Assembly: GCA_013368315.1 (NCBI GenBank) | Contig: JAACJM010000246.1 | Coordinates: 62,001 to 126,000 of the forward strand | Reading direction: 5' to 3' | Origin: Tetrapyrgos nigripes | Taxonomy: Eukaryota; Basidiomycota; Agaricomycetes; Agaricales; Campanellaceae | Length of the DNA: 64,000 nt | In this document: piece by piece, positions 33,073-44,173 of the stretch | Numbering within the stretch: the first letter of the stretch is position 1 | How the letters are laid out: every line of letters starts with the position of its first letter | Program-made: the position numbers and the translations under genes | The notes under the pieces: generated by a model | The model's input: only the letters and a program-made list of their open reading frames with translations | What the model was told of the DNA's origin: nothing | Databases searched by the model: none

Positions 33073-35340
33073 TTCACGGTCCACTTTTCACAGTCCACTT
33101 TTCACGGTCTACTTTTCACGGCCCACTTTCAAAGTTTACTGACTTTTGCAATTTCCAACTTTTGCCATATGTACGCTCTGCCACTTAGACCTTACTTGAT
33201 ACAAGAACTGGTGCTCAGACGGCATCAGACGGTTAATAAACATCTGATCGAGTTGTACATGCTGAAATATAACGAAAAGAAGAGAAAATGAAGTGAAGAA
33301 AATAGAAAGAACCAGATTATAGTTGCTATTATTCATGATAACTCACAATTCTGCCAGTCTCACCTCATGTCTTTCTAGTTGGTCAGAGACTGTTGCTAGT
33401 GAAGATGCAGCAAAGGAATACTTGAGTAAATACTGGAACTTGATTGGAACTTCAATAACTGCACTGAGGACCCGCAAAGGGGTATCTTGAGTGCCCAGTC
33501 TTCCAGGCAGATGTTTCAAGGTTTCTGTATACAAGTATGTTAGCCACAGAGCATTCCTGGTTCAGGAACTATGGACAAACTATGGAGGAGGAGTTGGATA
33601 AAGGCAAGAGCGACGACTCACGAGAGATGTGACATGGCAGCCAAAGCCAAGCCGGAGTGGCGGCATGTTGACATTTCACATCACATGTTATGCACGTGGT
33701 CACGCGTCAGGTGAGACGCGTCTACTTCCCATCGCCCCAAACTCCCTTTTCGATGGTTTAACAGAGCGGATTGCCTTAGAGATGTATTTAAAAGGCCATG
33801 AAGGGCTGATTGACAATATTATTCTTGGTTTGAAGTTAGAAAGTTGGTACACGAAAAGTGGTCAATGAAAAGTGGACCTTGAAAAATTGGTGGACTCTGA
33901 AAGGTCAGAAAATGATTTATTTAACACTTTGAACACCATACAAACTTGCCTGATATCCATTCCAAGTCATCTGTCTCGAAATAGGATCACCGCCATTCAT
34001 CACGTCAAGGAACTCTTGCGCTGTTGTGAACACTTTCTGTTTCCACATTTTCTTTAAGCCAGGATCCTCTCATCATCTTCTTAAACACATTTTCATCGAT
34101 ACAAATGCCCTTGTATTTGAACTTTGCCATGTTGCTCTGACAGGTATATTTGTCCCACTGTACATTGTTGTCCAAGGCTGCACAATCATACTTAGAAGTC
34201 AGCAATGACACGCAAGTAAAACGCTTGGACTCGAAGGACTCACCACAAGAACTTTCGAACTAGTAATTCCTTTCACAATTGAACGACGAAAATTTTCTGC
34301 AGCAGCCTCAATCTTCGAATTGATTCCAGCGGCATCACTAGCACTTTCACCACTAATGAAGCAACAAATATTCAGTGTAGGGTGACCAGTCAGTAGAGCT
34401 CACCAAATAGAGTGCTGAGTAGAAAGCTAGTAGAGCTTAGATGCAAGTTGCAAGCAGATAGAACTGGATATTGTTCTGTAGTAACTATGACTTTACAGAG
34501 AGCTTTTATACTATATAAAGAGCCTGTAATTACTAATATCTACATTGTCCATGGACATACCTAGAGACTAAGAGGATATTGCCATTGGCCATATTGCTAT
34601 CTACAGAGATATCACTACATAGTAGAAGATAAGAGTAATGTCTGGAGAATGTCCTGGAGGACTAGCATACTTATAGCTGTCACAAAGAGGTGAGCGCTTA
34701 GATAGCGATAACGAGGAGCTATGGGCTCGACTTGACTAACAGACAGCAGTAAGTACTGGAACTGGTCCCAACAACAAAGAATGTATTAAATACCTAACAG
34801 ACAGCATTAAGTACTGGAACTATAGTGTCCATAAGTAAAGGTTTAAAGAAGTAATGAAAAGGGGAATACATCAGCAAAACCCCAGTTACATTCCAAGGCC
34901 TTTATTGGCCCACAATGCCTAGGATGGAACAATAATCATAGTCGCACCAACAAATGCATTTAAACAGTACCCTGAATCTTGGAATGACCACAAGTATTGA
35001 ACACCTTTAATTATGTTCAGCAGTTATAAGTCTTTGAAAGCTGCCCAAGAATTGAGAGTCACTTAAAGGCTGTAAAGGATTCAGAAGCCTTTCAAGGTTC
35101 ACAATGATTTAGAATCCTTCAAAGGTTCTAAAGGATTGTTTGCTTTGAAAAGGATCCCAGGGATCAAGAACCTTTGAAAGGTTCAAAAGGATTGTTCACC
35201 TTGTCAAGGTCCTAAAGGATTCCTAAGTCTGTAAAGGTTGAGGGGGATTCATAACCCTGTCCCACGTCAACAGAATGGTAACCATTCATAGATGCCAGAA
35301 TATTGATATTCATTTTCTACACTATTACAGTAACATACAG
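33073..35340 (+). repeat. Repeat R1, copy a (partial, forward)
   Basis: Near-identical to 60012-62260 and to the reverse complement of 38298-40492. It begins with tandem sub-repeats of TTTTCACGGTCCAC. It contains an LTR-like stretch (about 34372-34685, with TATACTATATAAAG on the minus-strand side as a promoter-like box) and, at about 35040-35260, degenerate sub-repeats of the type AATCCTTT.GAACCTT read in reverse. Two spliceable small ORFs lie on its minus strand (TETLKHLPGRLGTQDTPLRV...; SKYDCAALDNNVQWDKYTCQ...), intact in all three copies but of no recognised family. It ends abruptly at 35340, where copy c continues. Confidence 0.8.
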
Positions 35341-35341
35341 T

Positions 35342-35571
35342 ATATGGCTGGATGGCTTTTGAATACTGTTGTATATGCTACATAGACCATTTCAACATTT
35401 TATGGGGATTTTGAGACCCCTACATGGTACCTCTAATCCAAGATGGGTGTCCTAAATTGACCATTTTATGACAGTTTTCAATCAATATCCAAACATACAG
35501 GATAATATCATTGCTTATATAAAATCTTAGCTGAACCCTTACAACACAACTGGAAGGACATTGGGAACACT
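35342..35571 (+). repeat. Segment D, inverted with 40630-40857
   Basis: Starts ATATGGCTGGATGGCTTTTG and ends AAGGACATTGGGAACA; its reverse complement lies at 40630-40857. It abuts R1 copy a here and a SINE-containing fragment there. No terminal repeats found. Confidence 0.8.
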
Positions 35572-35607
35572 GTGGTAACAGTTCTAAGCAATGCGTAGGT
35601 ATGAAAG

Positions 35608-35940
35608 AAGTGTGGCTGTGCACAAATCGATGGCATCGACTTGTGCACAGCCATGTTGCCTTTTTGGTCTGACCCACATGATTTTTGCAGCCACAATGTC
35701 TCTGATATGTTGTCACGTTGCGTTCACATGCATGCAGCCTTCAGAATTGTGGCTGAACTTGTTTAGCAAAGAAAATCACTGAGATACTCATTGAAAAAAT
35801 CTAAGCTATAAGCGTGTAGAATAAATACATATACAAACTTGAGAACAGATGGGTTACACGCAAAAGGTACAGAGTCCATAGGTACTAGAAGAAGTGTGGC
35901 TGTGCAAAAATCGATGGCATTGACATGTGCACAGCCACAT
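35608..35940. repeat. Two copies of a long imperfect palindrome
   Basis: The first (about 35612-35655) reads GTGGCTGTGCACAAATCGAT... and folds on ...ATCGACTTGTGCACAGCCA; the second (about 35895-35938) is the same with three or four changes. Each can form a stem of about 20 bp. Both are preceded by GAAGT. Function unknown; they may be sub-terminal structures of a mobile element. Confidence 0.7.
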
Positions 35941-36540
35941 TGCAGGCACGTGATCTTGTTTACTCAAAAACCCGCATGTCGCTAACTGCCTCTTCCTTCA
36001 CTACCATCATCATCTGTGAGTTTTTCATGCAGGCTCTGGTACTGACACTTTTTTTCCTTTACCTGCTTAGGCCTGAGGTCTCAATGTGAACCAGGGTGGG
36101 TTATGACGCAGGCTTGTTATGCATGCAGGTACCCTTGTGTACCTCAAACAAAGGTGTGTGATTGTTTGTAGTTGCTGTGTGGCCATCCTAATGACCATGT
36201 GGTGTTGCCACAGACTCCTCATTTAACATTCTACCATACATAGTCACATCCCTGATCCTATGATACATGCTTTTTATCCTCTTCCTTGGCGCACACCTTT
36301 TATCCTTTTTTGAAGTACTGCAGAATTATTATCTTTAGTAACTTTCCTGGTTTTAACACTGACTTTGGACTTTCTGGTTTAATGGTGATTTTGGACTTGG
36401 GAATGAAAATTGATGCTTTGTGACATATTTTTTGTCTGACCAATTTGCTAACCCTAATCTAAGGTAAACCCCTTATTCACATTTTCCCTTCCTAGTCTCA
36501 TCCACACGCTGCTACCACCTGTCCCTGACTTTCTCCTATT
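35941..36540. other. AT-rich stretch, no gene seen
   Basis: No coding potential or repeat partner within the window is recognised. It may be the continuation of R1 copy b beyond the part visible in copy c. Confidence 0.4.
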
Positions 36541-39500
36541 CTCTTTCTTCCAGATACAACCACATATGTCAGCTTCTCATCACAAACACATTGCTGCCAT
36601 CCACAACTGTCAACAAAACTTTAGGGGAAATTTGGAAGCACTTTGTTGAGATTACCAAGGCATAGTGTGAGTCCTTGCATCCTCATTTTAACATGTTATA
36701 CTTAGGGCTTGTCGCTGCGTCCACGTAGCCATGGTTTATGGGTATTGTGGTATGGGAACATTACTGAACTGTTGCAAAGACCAAGGCTACTCAAACAGCA
36801 TGGAGACAACATGGGAATGCCTTTACTAGTCTGTGCTGTATACAGCTGTCACAGTCATAATAAGGTTAGTTTTAAACTACTCGCTTTTGTAAGTGGGCTA
36901 GAGAATGACAGCCATAGGGGATGTCTAGGATGACGCAAGATGAGAGTGGGCAGCATGATGATAGGATACTACTCTCATGTATACTAGAAGAACAACCTGT
37001 AAATATCTATGTACTGCTTTGATTTTGCTTTGATGAGTGAGAGGATAGACCCAGTACTGCTAGTAGTCTCTGCAAGAAATTCATAAGTACTCATAAGTAG
37101 GCCCAGAGGCATGTGAAAGATATGCCAGTCACATTGTTGGTTGGTTTTTCAAGCGCATGAGGCAGCATTTGGATCTCTTCAACAACGACCATCATCTGGG
37201 CTCCATGGACCATTGTTATGTGCCTATGTTCTAGCAGCATGCAACCTCACTAACCCTACTACTCCTTCTACCTGCAAGCTCTATCTTTCACTCACAGCTG
37301 GCCCTCACCCTGGTCAACTTTTACTTGAAACGACCTGGACCCTCTGGTAGTGACAGCCCCAAAGGACAGGATTGGCAGTGTGAGTTTTGGTGTTGGTCTT
37401 CCATCAATGAGCATCTTACTGACCACTATCTCTCTCCTTTCTATTTTCCTTTGACGTTTGCCTGACTATCATGCCAGCAGTCATTTGATCTTGTGGATGT
37501 TGTCATGCCTTTGGCTTTGTGGATTCTTTTGTAGTTGTGCCTTTCAGTGTCATTGTTTTGTTCTCACTGGACTTGACCTTTGGGCTTCAACCTTGTTGGG
37601 TTTATGTGCATGCTTGTAGTACACTTGAGTGAGTGGTCTCTTCGAATTTGTTTTCTATTTTTGTTCTACATCTGCTCTTTGGCTTCTTCATTTATCCTTT
37701 TTCCCTGGTCCTCTCTTTATGTGCTGCATATTACTGACTATCTATTATCCTATTGTTCCCCTTTCCTCCCTGTCTCTTTCTTGATCTTTGATCCCAGATC
37801 TTCCCTCGCTTGTCCCTGTAATGTTGGTTTCTACTCTGACCAGTGGCTGCCCTGGTATGCTTATGCTGAGTTTCTTTTGTTCACTTCATGACATTTTATT
37901 CACTCAGGTTTCCTCCTGACAAAGGCCCATGGCCAGGATACACCATCCATAAGTCATCCATCCTATAGCATCATCTACTGTCACTCAACCTGAGTGTGAC
38001 TTCCAGGGAACTTTCTCCCCATCACTTGCTCACATGAGCTCTGACGAGTTAATTCCTCTGTTGGTAAGTCCAATGTCTCATATGTCTCCAATAGTATTGT
38101 GCTAACTGCGTGTACCTATTCAGGTGTCAACAACAATCCTCTCTTCCAACTCAAACTGCAAACCACAGGGCTATGACCCCTACTACTCCAGCCCTCAAAT
38201 TTCTGCTTTGCTTTCTCATCACGCCCATTTCTTTCCCTGTGGTTCTGTTGTGGTGAGGACAGTTGTTCCTTGTTGTAAGGTTGATCAATAGCTCATACTG
38301 TATGTTACTGTAATAGTGCAGAAAATGAATATCAATATTTTGGCATCTATGAACGGTTACCATTCTGTTGACGTGAGACAGGGTTATGAATCCCCCTCAA
38401 CCTTTACAGACTTAGGAATCCTTTAGGACCTTGACAAGGTGAACAATCCTTTTGAACCTTTCAAAGGTTCTTGATCCCTGGGATCCTTTTCAAAGCAAAC
38501 AATCCTTTAGAACCTTTGAAGGATTCTAAATCATTGTAAACCTTGAAAGGCTTCTGAATCCTTTACAGCCTTTAAGTGACTCTCAATTCTTGGGCAGCTT
38601 TCAAAGACCTATAACTGCTGAACATAATTAAAGGTGTTCAATACTTGTGGTCATTCCAAGATTCAGGGTACTGTTTAAATGCATTTGTTGGTGCGACTAT
38701 GATTATTGTTCCATTCTAGGCATTGTGGGCCAATAAAGGCCTTGGAATGTAACTGGGGTTTTGCTGATGTATTCCCCTTTTCATTACTTCTTTAAACCTT
38801 TACTTATGGACACTATAGTTCCAGTACTTACTGCTGTCTGTTAGTCAAGTTATCGCTATCTAAGCGCTCACCTCTTTGTGACAGCTATAAGTATGCTAGT
38901 CCTCCAGGACATTCTCCAGACATTACTCTTATCTTCTACTATGTAGTGATATCTCTGTAGATAGCAATATGGCCAATGGCAATATCCTCTTAGTCTCTAG
39001 GTATGTCCATGGAAAATGTAGATATTAGTAATTACAGGCTCTTTATATAGTATAAAAGCTCTCTGTAAAGTCGTAGTTACTACAGAACAATATCCAGTTC
39101 TATCTGCTTGCAACTTGCATCTAAGCTCTACTAGCTTTCTACTCAGCACTCTATTTGGTGAGCTCTACTGACTGGTCACCCTACACTGAATATTTGTTGC
39201 TTCATTAGTGGTGAAAGTGCTAGTGATGCCGCTGGAATCAATTCGAAGATTGAGGCTGCTGCAGAAAATTTTCATTGTTCAATTGTGAAAGGAATTACTA
39301 GTTCGAAAGTTCTTGTGGTGAGTCCTTTGAGTCCAAGCGTTTTACTTGCGTGTCATTGCTGACTTCTAAGTATGATTGTGTGGCCTTGGACAACAATGTA
39401 CAGTGGGACAAATATACCTGTCAGAGCAACATGGCAAAGTTCAAATACAAGGGCATTTGTATCGATGAAAATGTGTTTAAGAAGATGATGAGAGGATCCT

Positions 39501-40492
39501 GGCTTAAAGACAATGTGGAAACGGAAAGTGTTCACAACAGCGCAAGAGTTCCTTGACGTGATGAACGGCGATGATCCTATTTCGAGACAGATGACTTGGA
39601 ATGGATATCAGGCAAGTTTGTATGGTGTTCAAAGTGTTAAATAAATCATTTTCTGACCTTTCAGAGTCCACCAATTTTTCAAGGTCCACTTTTCATTGAC
39701 CACTTTTCGTGTACCAACTTTCTAACTTCAAACCAAGAATAATATTGTCAATCAGCCCTTCATGGCCTTTTAAATACATCTCTAAGGCAATCCGCTCTGT
39801 TAAACCATCGAAAAGGGAGTTTGGGGCGATGGGAAGTAGACGCGTCTCACCTGACGCGTGACCACGTGCATAACATGTGATGTGAAATGTCAACATGCCG
39901 CCACTCCGGCTTGGCTTTGGCTGCCATGTCACATCTCTCGTGAGTCGTCGCTCTTGCCTTTATCCAACTCCTCCTCCATAGTTTGTCCATAGTTCCTGAA
40001 CCAGGAATGCTCTGTGGCTAACATACTTGTATACAGAAACCTTGAAACATCTGCCTGGAAGACTGGGCACTCAAGATACCCCTTTGCGGGTCCTCAGTGC
40101 AGTTATTGAAGTTCCAATCAAGTTCCAGTATTTACTCAAGTATTCCTTTGCTGCATCTTCACTAACAACAGTCTCTGACCAAATAGAAAGACATGAGGTG
40201 AGACTGGCAGAATTGTGAGTTATCATGAATAATAGCAACTATAATCTGGTTCTTTCTATTTTCTTCGCTTCATTTTCTCTTCTTTTCATTATATTTCAGC
40301 ATGTACAACTCGATCAGATGTTTATTAACCGTCTGATGCCGTCTGAGCACCAGTTCTTGTATCAAGTAAGGTCTAAGTGGCAGAGCGTGCATATGGCAAA
40401 AGTCAGAAATTGCAAAAGTCAGTAAACTTTGAAAGTGGGCCGTGAAAAGTAGACCGTGAAAAGTGGACTGTGAAAAGTGGACCGTGAAGCTA
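36541..40492 (-). repeat. Repeat R1, copy b (reverse orientation, most complete)
   Basis: Reverse complement of copy c (60012 to window end) and, over 38298-40492, of copy a. Module B (36541-38297) is AT-rich with broken frames (for example GSDSPKGQDWQCEFWCW). Module A (38298-40492) contains the AATCCTTT/GAACCTTT sub-repeats (about 38385-38600), an LTR-like segment (38877-39190) with a TATA-like TATAGTATAAAAGC, then the two small ORF regions: YDCVALDNNVQWDKYTCQSN with KFKYKGICIDENVFKKMM, and TETLKHLPGRLGTQDTPLRV with IERHEVRLAEL joined by a good intron to HVQLDQMFINRLMPSEHQFL. No known transposase, RT or integrase motif is seen, so the element class is open. Confidence 0.75.
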
Positions 40493-40628
40493 CTACCGCG
40501 GGTTGTAAGTGCGCGACCACTAGTGACGCGTGTCGTACAACTAAGTTTAAAGACTCAACGCTCCTCCAAAAAAAAAAAAACAAAAAAAAAAACAATTTGG
40601 CAGCACATCCAAAATTGTACACGGGCCA
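40493..40628 (+). repeat. Copied fragment carrying the 3' part of a SINE
   Basis: Same sequence as the reverse complement of about 57482-57610: GCTACTACCGCGGGTTGTAA..., an A-run (40568-40592 with one C), then CAATTTGGCAGCACA and TTGTACACGGGCC. Because the 3' flank is also shared, this is a copied piece of that locus, not a separate SINE insertion. Confidence 0.8.
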
Positions 40629-40629
40629 T

Positions 40630-40857
40630 ATGTTCCCAATGTCCTTCCAGTTGTGTTGTAAGGGTTCAGCTAAGATTTTATATAAGCAATGATATTATCC
40701 TGTATGTTTGGATATTGATTGAAAACTGTCATAAAATGGTCAATTTAGGACACCCATCTTGGATTAGAGGTACCATGTAGGGGTCTCAAAATCCCCATAA
40801 AATGTTGAAATGGTCTATGTAGCATATACAACAGTATTCAAAAGCCATCCAGCCATA
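40630..40857 (-). repeat. Segment D, inverted copy
   Basis: Reverse complement of 35342-35571, with few differences. Confidence 0.8.
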
Positions 40858-40947
40858 TTATGGCCACCGGAAATTGGTTAGAGCGTTAAAAGAACTTGAG
40901 ATGCAAAAACTTACCAAAAAGTGAACATCCAAAGATACTAACACATA

Positions 40948-42522
40948 CAGTGGCTGATTTAAGAGCTATTGGGGAGAAATCTCAAAACATGGCTAGTGGT
41001 AACAAGGACGCCTTTGATCAGAGCTACAATAATCTGCCTGTTTTGTCTTATTTGGCCAAATATCCATGGAGTTATGATTGATTTAAAATTGTATGTCATT
41101 TGGACAATTTTTGAGTTGCCACTTCAAAATCATTATTGCAATAACCTGATGTGTTATACATGATGTCATGGGTGGGACTGTACAGTAATGTAATGTATAC
41201 ACCACAAGATGTCACAGCTGCCAGCTGGAGCATACATAGCAACATACAGATGCTCTACAGCCTCTATGAAAATCATGGGGTCCCTCATATCAGTTCAGAA
41301 GGACAATCTCTACTCTCTCCTCCTAACTGCTTCTCCATCTGCAGAAATTGCAGCTCAGACTGGAGTATGGAGGCCAAGAGTTGCTTTTATGGCTTAAAAG
41401 ACAAATACAGACAATGAGAACAATACAGCAGGGTGTCCTAGGAGGCTCTCTACTACTTGTGAAGATGTTAGATTGGAAAAAAAATCCATTCTGGTAAAGC
41501 CAGATTGCTACACAAGTGGCCTGAAACATCAAGGCTCTTCTTGGACAACCTGTCACAACCTATAACAGCCAAAACTTTCCTTAAAACATCTTGTGGCCAT
41601 CTCCAAAACACAGTGACTTGCAGCAAGGCTCACTTGAAGTTTACACAGATGTAAAAAGACTGGGCTGTAGAAGGCCCAAAGTGGGTTATTTTCTCAGATA
41701 GGACCAAAATCAATTATTTTGGGGCAAATATGCCCCAGCATTCATGAGAAAAGAGAGATAAATTCATGGTACAGCAAGATGTGACAGAAATGATGACATT
41801 TGGGAGAGAAAATGACATGATGGGGTAGGTTATGGGGCAGCAGTAAGCAGTAAAAGTGCTCCAGATGAAGGGGAAGGTAGATTGCAAACACTATATGACC
41901 ATTTTAAGTAACAAAATTCTGGAAAGCATTAATAATATGGGAGTTGATCCAGAAGTGGCCATTTTTCAGCGGGGGTATTAACTTTCTAAAGTGCCATATC
42001 CAATGGTTTCCCTTGTCAGAACATGTCTCTCTACATATAGAATCAAAAATCTGCTTTCATACTTCAGTCTGAGCTGAAATTTTGATAGAAGGAGGGCAGT
42101 TTGGAGGAGAGAGTAGAGATTGTCTTTCTGAGCTGATATGAGGGACCCCATGATTTTCATAGAGGCTGTAGAGCATCTGTATGTTGCTATGTATGCTCCA
42201 GCTGGCAGCTGTGACATCATTGTGGTGTATACATTACATTACTGTATAGCCCCACCCATGACATCATGTATAACACATCAGGTTATTGCAATAATGATTT
42301 TGAAGTGGCAACTCAAAAAATTGTCCAAATGACATACAATTTTAAATCAATCATAACTCCATGGATATTTGGCCAAATAAGACAAAACAGGCAGATTATT
42401 GTAGCTCTGATCAAAGGCGTCCTTGTTACCACTAGCCATGTTTTGAGATTTCTTCCCAATAGCTCTTAAATCAGCAATCTTTCCAAAAGTGCCAAACATG
42501 TGGACAATTTTTTTGGCCACTG
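40948..42522 (+). mobile_element. Degraded Tc1/mariner element with about 430-bp inverted repeats
   Basis: The right end reads (reverse strand) TA-CAGTGGCCAAAAAAATTG; the left end has TA-CAGTGGC then lacks about 45 bp present in the right arm. The arms (about 40948-41380 and 42045-42522) are inverted copies, e.g. GCTGATTTAAGAGCTATTGG and CAGCTGCCAGCTGGAGCATA. TA flanks both ends (40946-40947, 42523-42524). The interior carries transposase remnants on the plus strand. Such long arms are unusual for Tc1/mariner. Confidence 0.8.
41400..41995 (+). pseudogene. Tc1/mariner transposase remnant
   Basis: The plus-strand reading gives, with stops and shifts, KDWAVEGPKWVIFSDRTKIN then YFGANMPQHS, later KGKVDCKHYMTILSNKILES and DPEVAIFQRGY. 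These match the Tc1 pattern W..V.FSDE(S/T)K...FG, G.VDA..Y..IL...L, and IFQQDN. The first catalytic Asp (FSD) is visible; the following Glu is replaced by Arg, and the second Asp region is lost. Inactive. Confidence 0.72.
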
Positions 42523-42739
42523 TATGCTGAGTTCTGTCACAATACTCATGTCCATTCAGCTACCAGCAAATCACCATTTGAGTTACTTCATGGATACCTT
42601 CCTCAACTCTTTTCATCACTTAATCCTTCACACATACCAAAAGTTGAAAGAACGTCTCCAGAAATTGGAAGAATTGCATGAAGAATTGAAAGCAAGCTTA
42701 ACAACAGCTGCAGAGTTGATGAAAAGACAAAGCAAAGAT

Positions 42740-43137
42740 AATGAAGCAGCAAATATTCAGCATAGGGTGACCGATCAATAGAGCTTACCAGATAGAGTGC
42801 TGAGTAGAAAGCTAGTAGAGCTTAGATGAGAGTTGTTTGTAGAGCAGATAGAACTGGATATTGTTCTGTAGTAACCACGACTTTACAGACAGCTTTTATA
42901 CTAGATAAAGAGCATGTAATTACTAATATCTACATTGTCCATGGACATACCTAGAGACTAAAAGGATATTGCCATTGGCCATATTGCTATCTACAGAGAT
43001 ATCACTACATAGTAGAAGATAAGAGTAATGTCTGGAGAATGTCCTGGAGGACTAGCATACTTATAGCTATGTAGAAGTTTCATAATAACTCCATATAGGA
43101 TCATAGTTACTATACATGGAAGGTATATATTTCAACA
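42740..43137 (-). mobile_element. Solo-LTR-like insertion in the Gypsy pol, 6-bp direct repeat
   Basis: AAAGAT occurs at 42734-42739 and 43138-43143; removing the insertion and one copy restores RQSKD-HIKEG in frame. The insert shares about 320 bp with the LTR-like segment inside R1 (for example CTGGAGGACTAGCATACTTA), including flanking GAATATTTG and GCTTCATT, so it belongs to the same family. It ends ...TTTCAACA; the other end is less clear (AATGAAGC). Confidence 0.72.
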
Positions 43138-43680
43138 AAAGATCATATAAAGGAAGGATTGAAGTTCAAAGTTGGAGACAAGGTGTTATTAGATGGAAAA
43201 TTTTTGAAAACAACAAGGCCAAAAGCTAAGTTGGCAAATCATCATCACTGACATAATTGGCAAAGTTAATTATCATCTCAAACTACTGAATACCTGGTGA
43301 ATTCATCCAGTATTCCATGCTTCACTATTATCACCATACACAGAAACTGAAGCACATGGAGTGAACTACCCAGGTGAACCCACAGAATTACTACCAGAGG
43401 ATAATGAATATGACATTGAAGCAATTTTGGATTCAAAACCAACTAGAAATTGCCAAGTTCAGCACTTGGTTAAATGGCTGGATTACTCAGACTCCAATAA
43501 TTCATGGGAACCAGCTTCTGGATATGATTGAAATGTCTCATCACAAACACCCTGACACATACTGTCCACCCAATTTAATACACATAGAATCAACAACTCA
43601 TTCAATGGGAATCAGTATGAATGACATTTGGAGAAGTACTCATGTGCTCCAGGCAAAAGCACAACTTAAAGAGGGGGTAA

Positions 43681-44105
43681 TGTCACAAACTGCTACAGTT
43701 CTTTGTCCTCCTTCTTTTTCTTCATCATTTGTCTATTGCTTTTCCTTATTAATCTATACTCAGATTCATACTCAGTGAACCCTATAACTTCTGTCAAACC
43801 CTATAATAACTGTCAATCATTCTTCTATGATTTGGTACCTATATCTATCCATATTTGATCCATTGTTCTCGTCTCTGATACATCATATGGCCATTGTTCT
43901 ATTTTCATTAACTCTTTCTTGTCCCTCAGACTTTCTTATATATACTTGTGATCTTTTGTAACTGATTCCTCAGTTCATTCACTTTGTCTCCACTCTGTAC
44001 TACTATCCAGTGTAGAGCATAGTCAGCTTACTCTTACTTCTCTATCCATCTCTCTACTCTGAATTGTTTTTGTTTTTGTGTGACTTAGGTGGTTTGTTAT
44101 TGACA
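43681..44105 (+). repeat. Ty3/Gypsy 3' LTR
   Basis: 425 bp, beginning TGTCACAAAC right after the polypurine tract and ending TTGTTATTGACA, so the termini are TGTCA...TGACA. TATATATA at about 43936 is a plausible LTR promoter. No second LTR copy is in the window. Confidence 0.75.
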
Positions 44106-44173
44106 CCTTCAAACTTTGTCTTTACTATGTCAGCCATCTTCAGCCACCCATCTGCAGATGATCTGGTCATCCA

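Larger units (their letters stand above)
42525..44105 (+). mobile_element. Ty3/Gypsy retrotransposon 3' end (integrase C-terminus, chromodomain, 3' LTR)
   Basis: Starts directly after the mariner element with AEFCHNTHVHSATSKSPFEL, a Gypsy integrase end; a 1-base shift leads to ERLQKLEELHEELKASLTTA and AELMKRQSKD. A 398-bp insertion follows, after which the frame resumes as HIKEGLKFKVGDKVLLDGKF, ...VNYHLKLLNTW and IHPVFHASLLSPY. Then comes the chromodomain (EYDIEAILDSKPTRNCQVQH, LVKWLDYSDSNNSWEPAS). A polypurine tract (AAAGAGGGGGTAA) precedes the LTR at 43681. The rest of the element is missing on the left. Confidence 0.82.

Noticed and set aside
33073..35340. R1 as a viral insertion
   Set aside because: No capsid, polymerase or helicase motif; the LTR-like segment and multiple copies fit a mobile element better.
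41323..41556. Minus-strand ORF within the mariner element
   Set aside because: The transposase remnant reads on the plus strand; the minus frame is a shadow.
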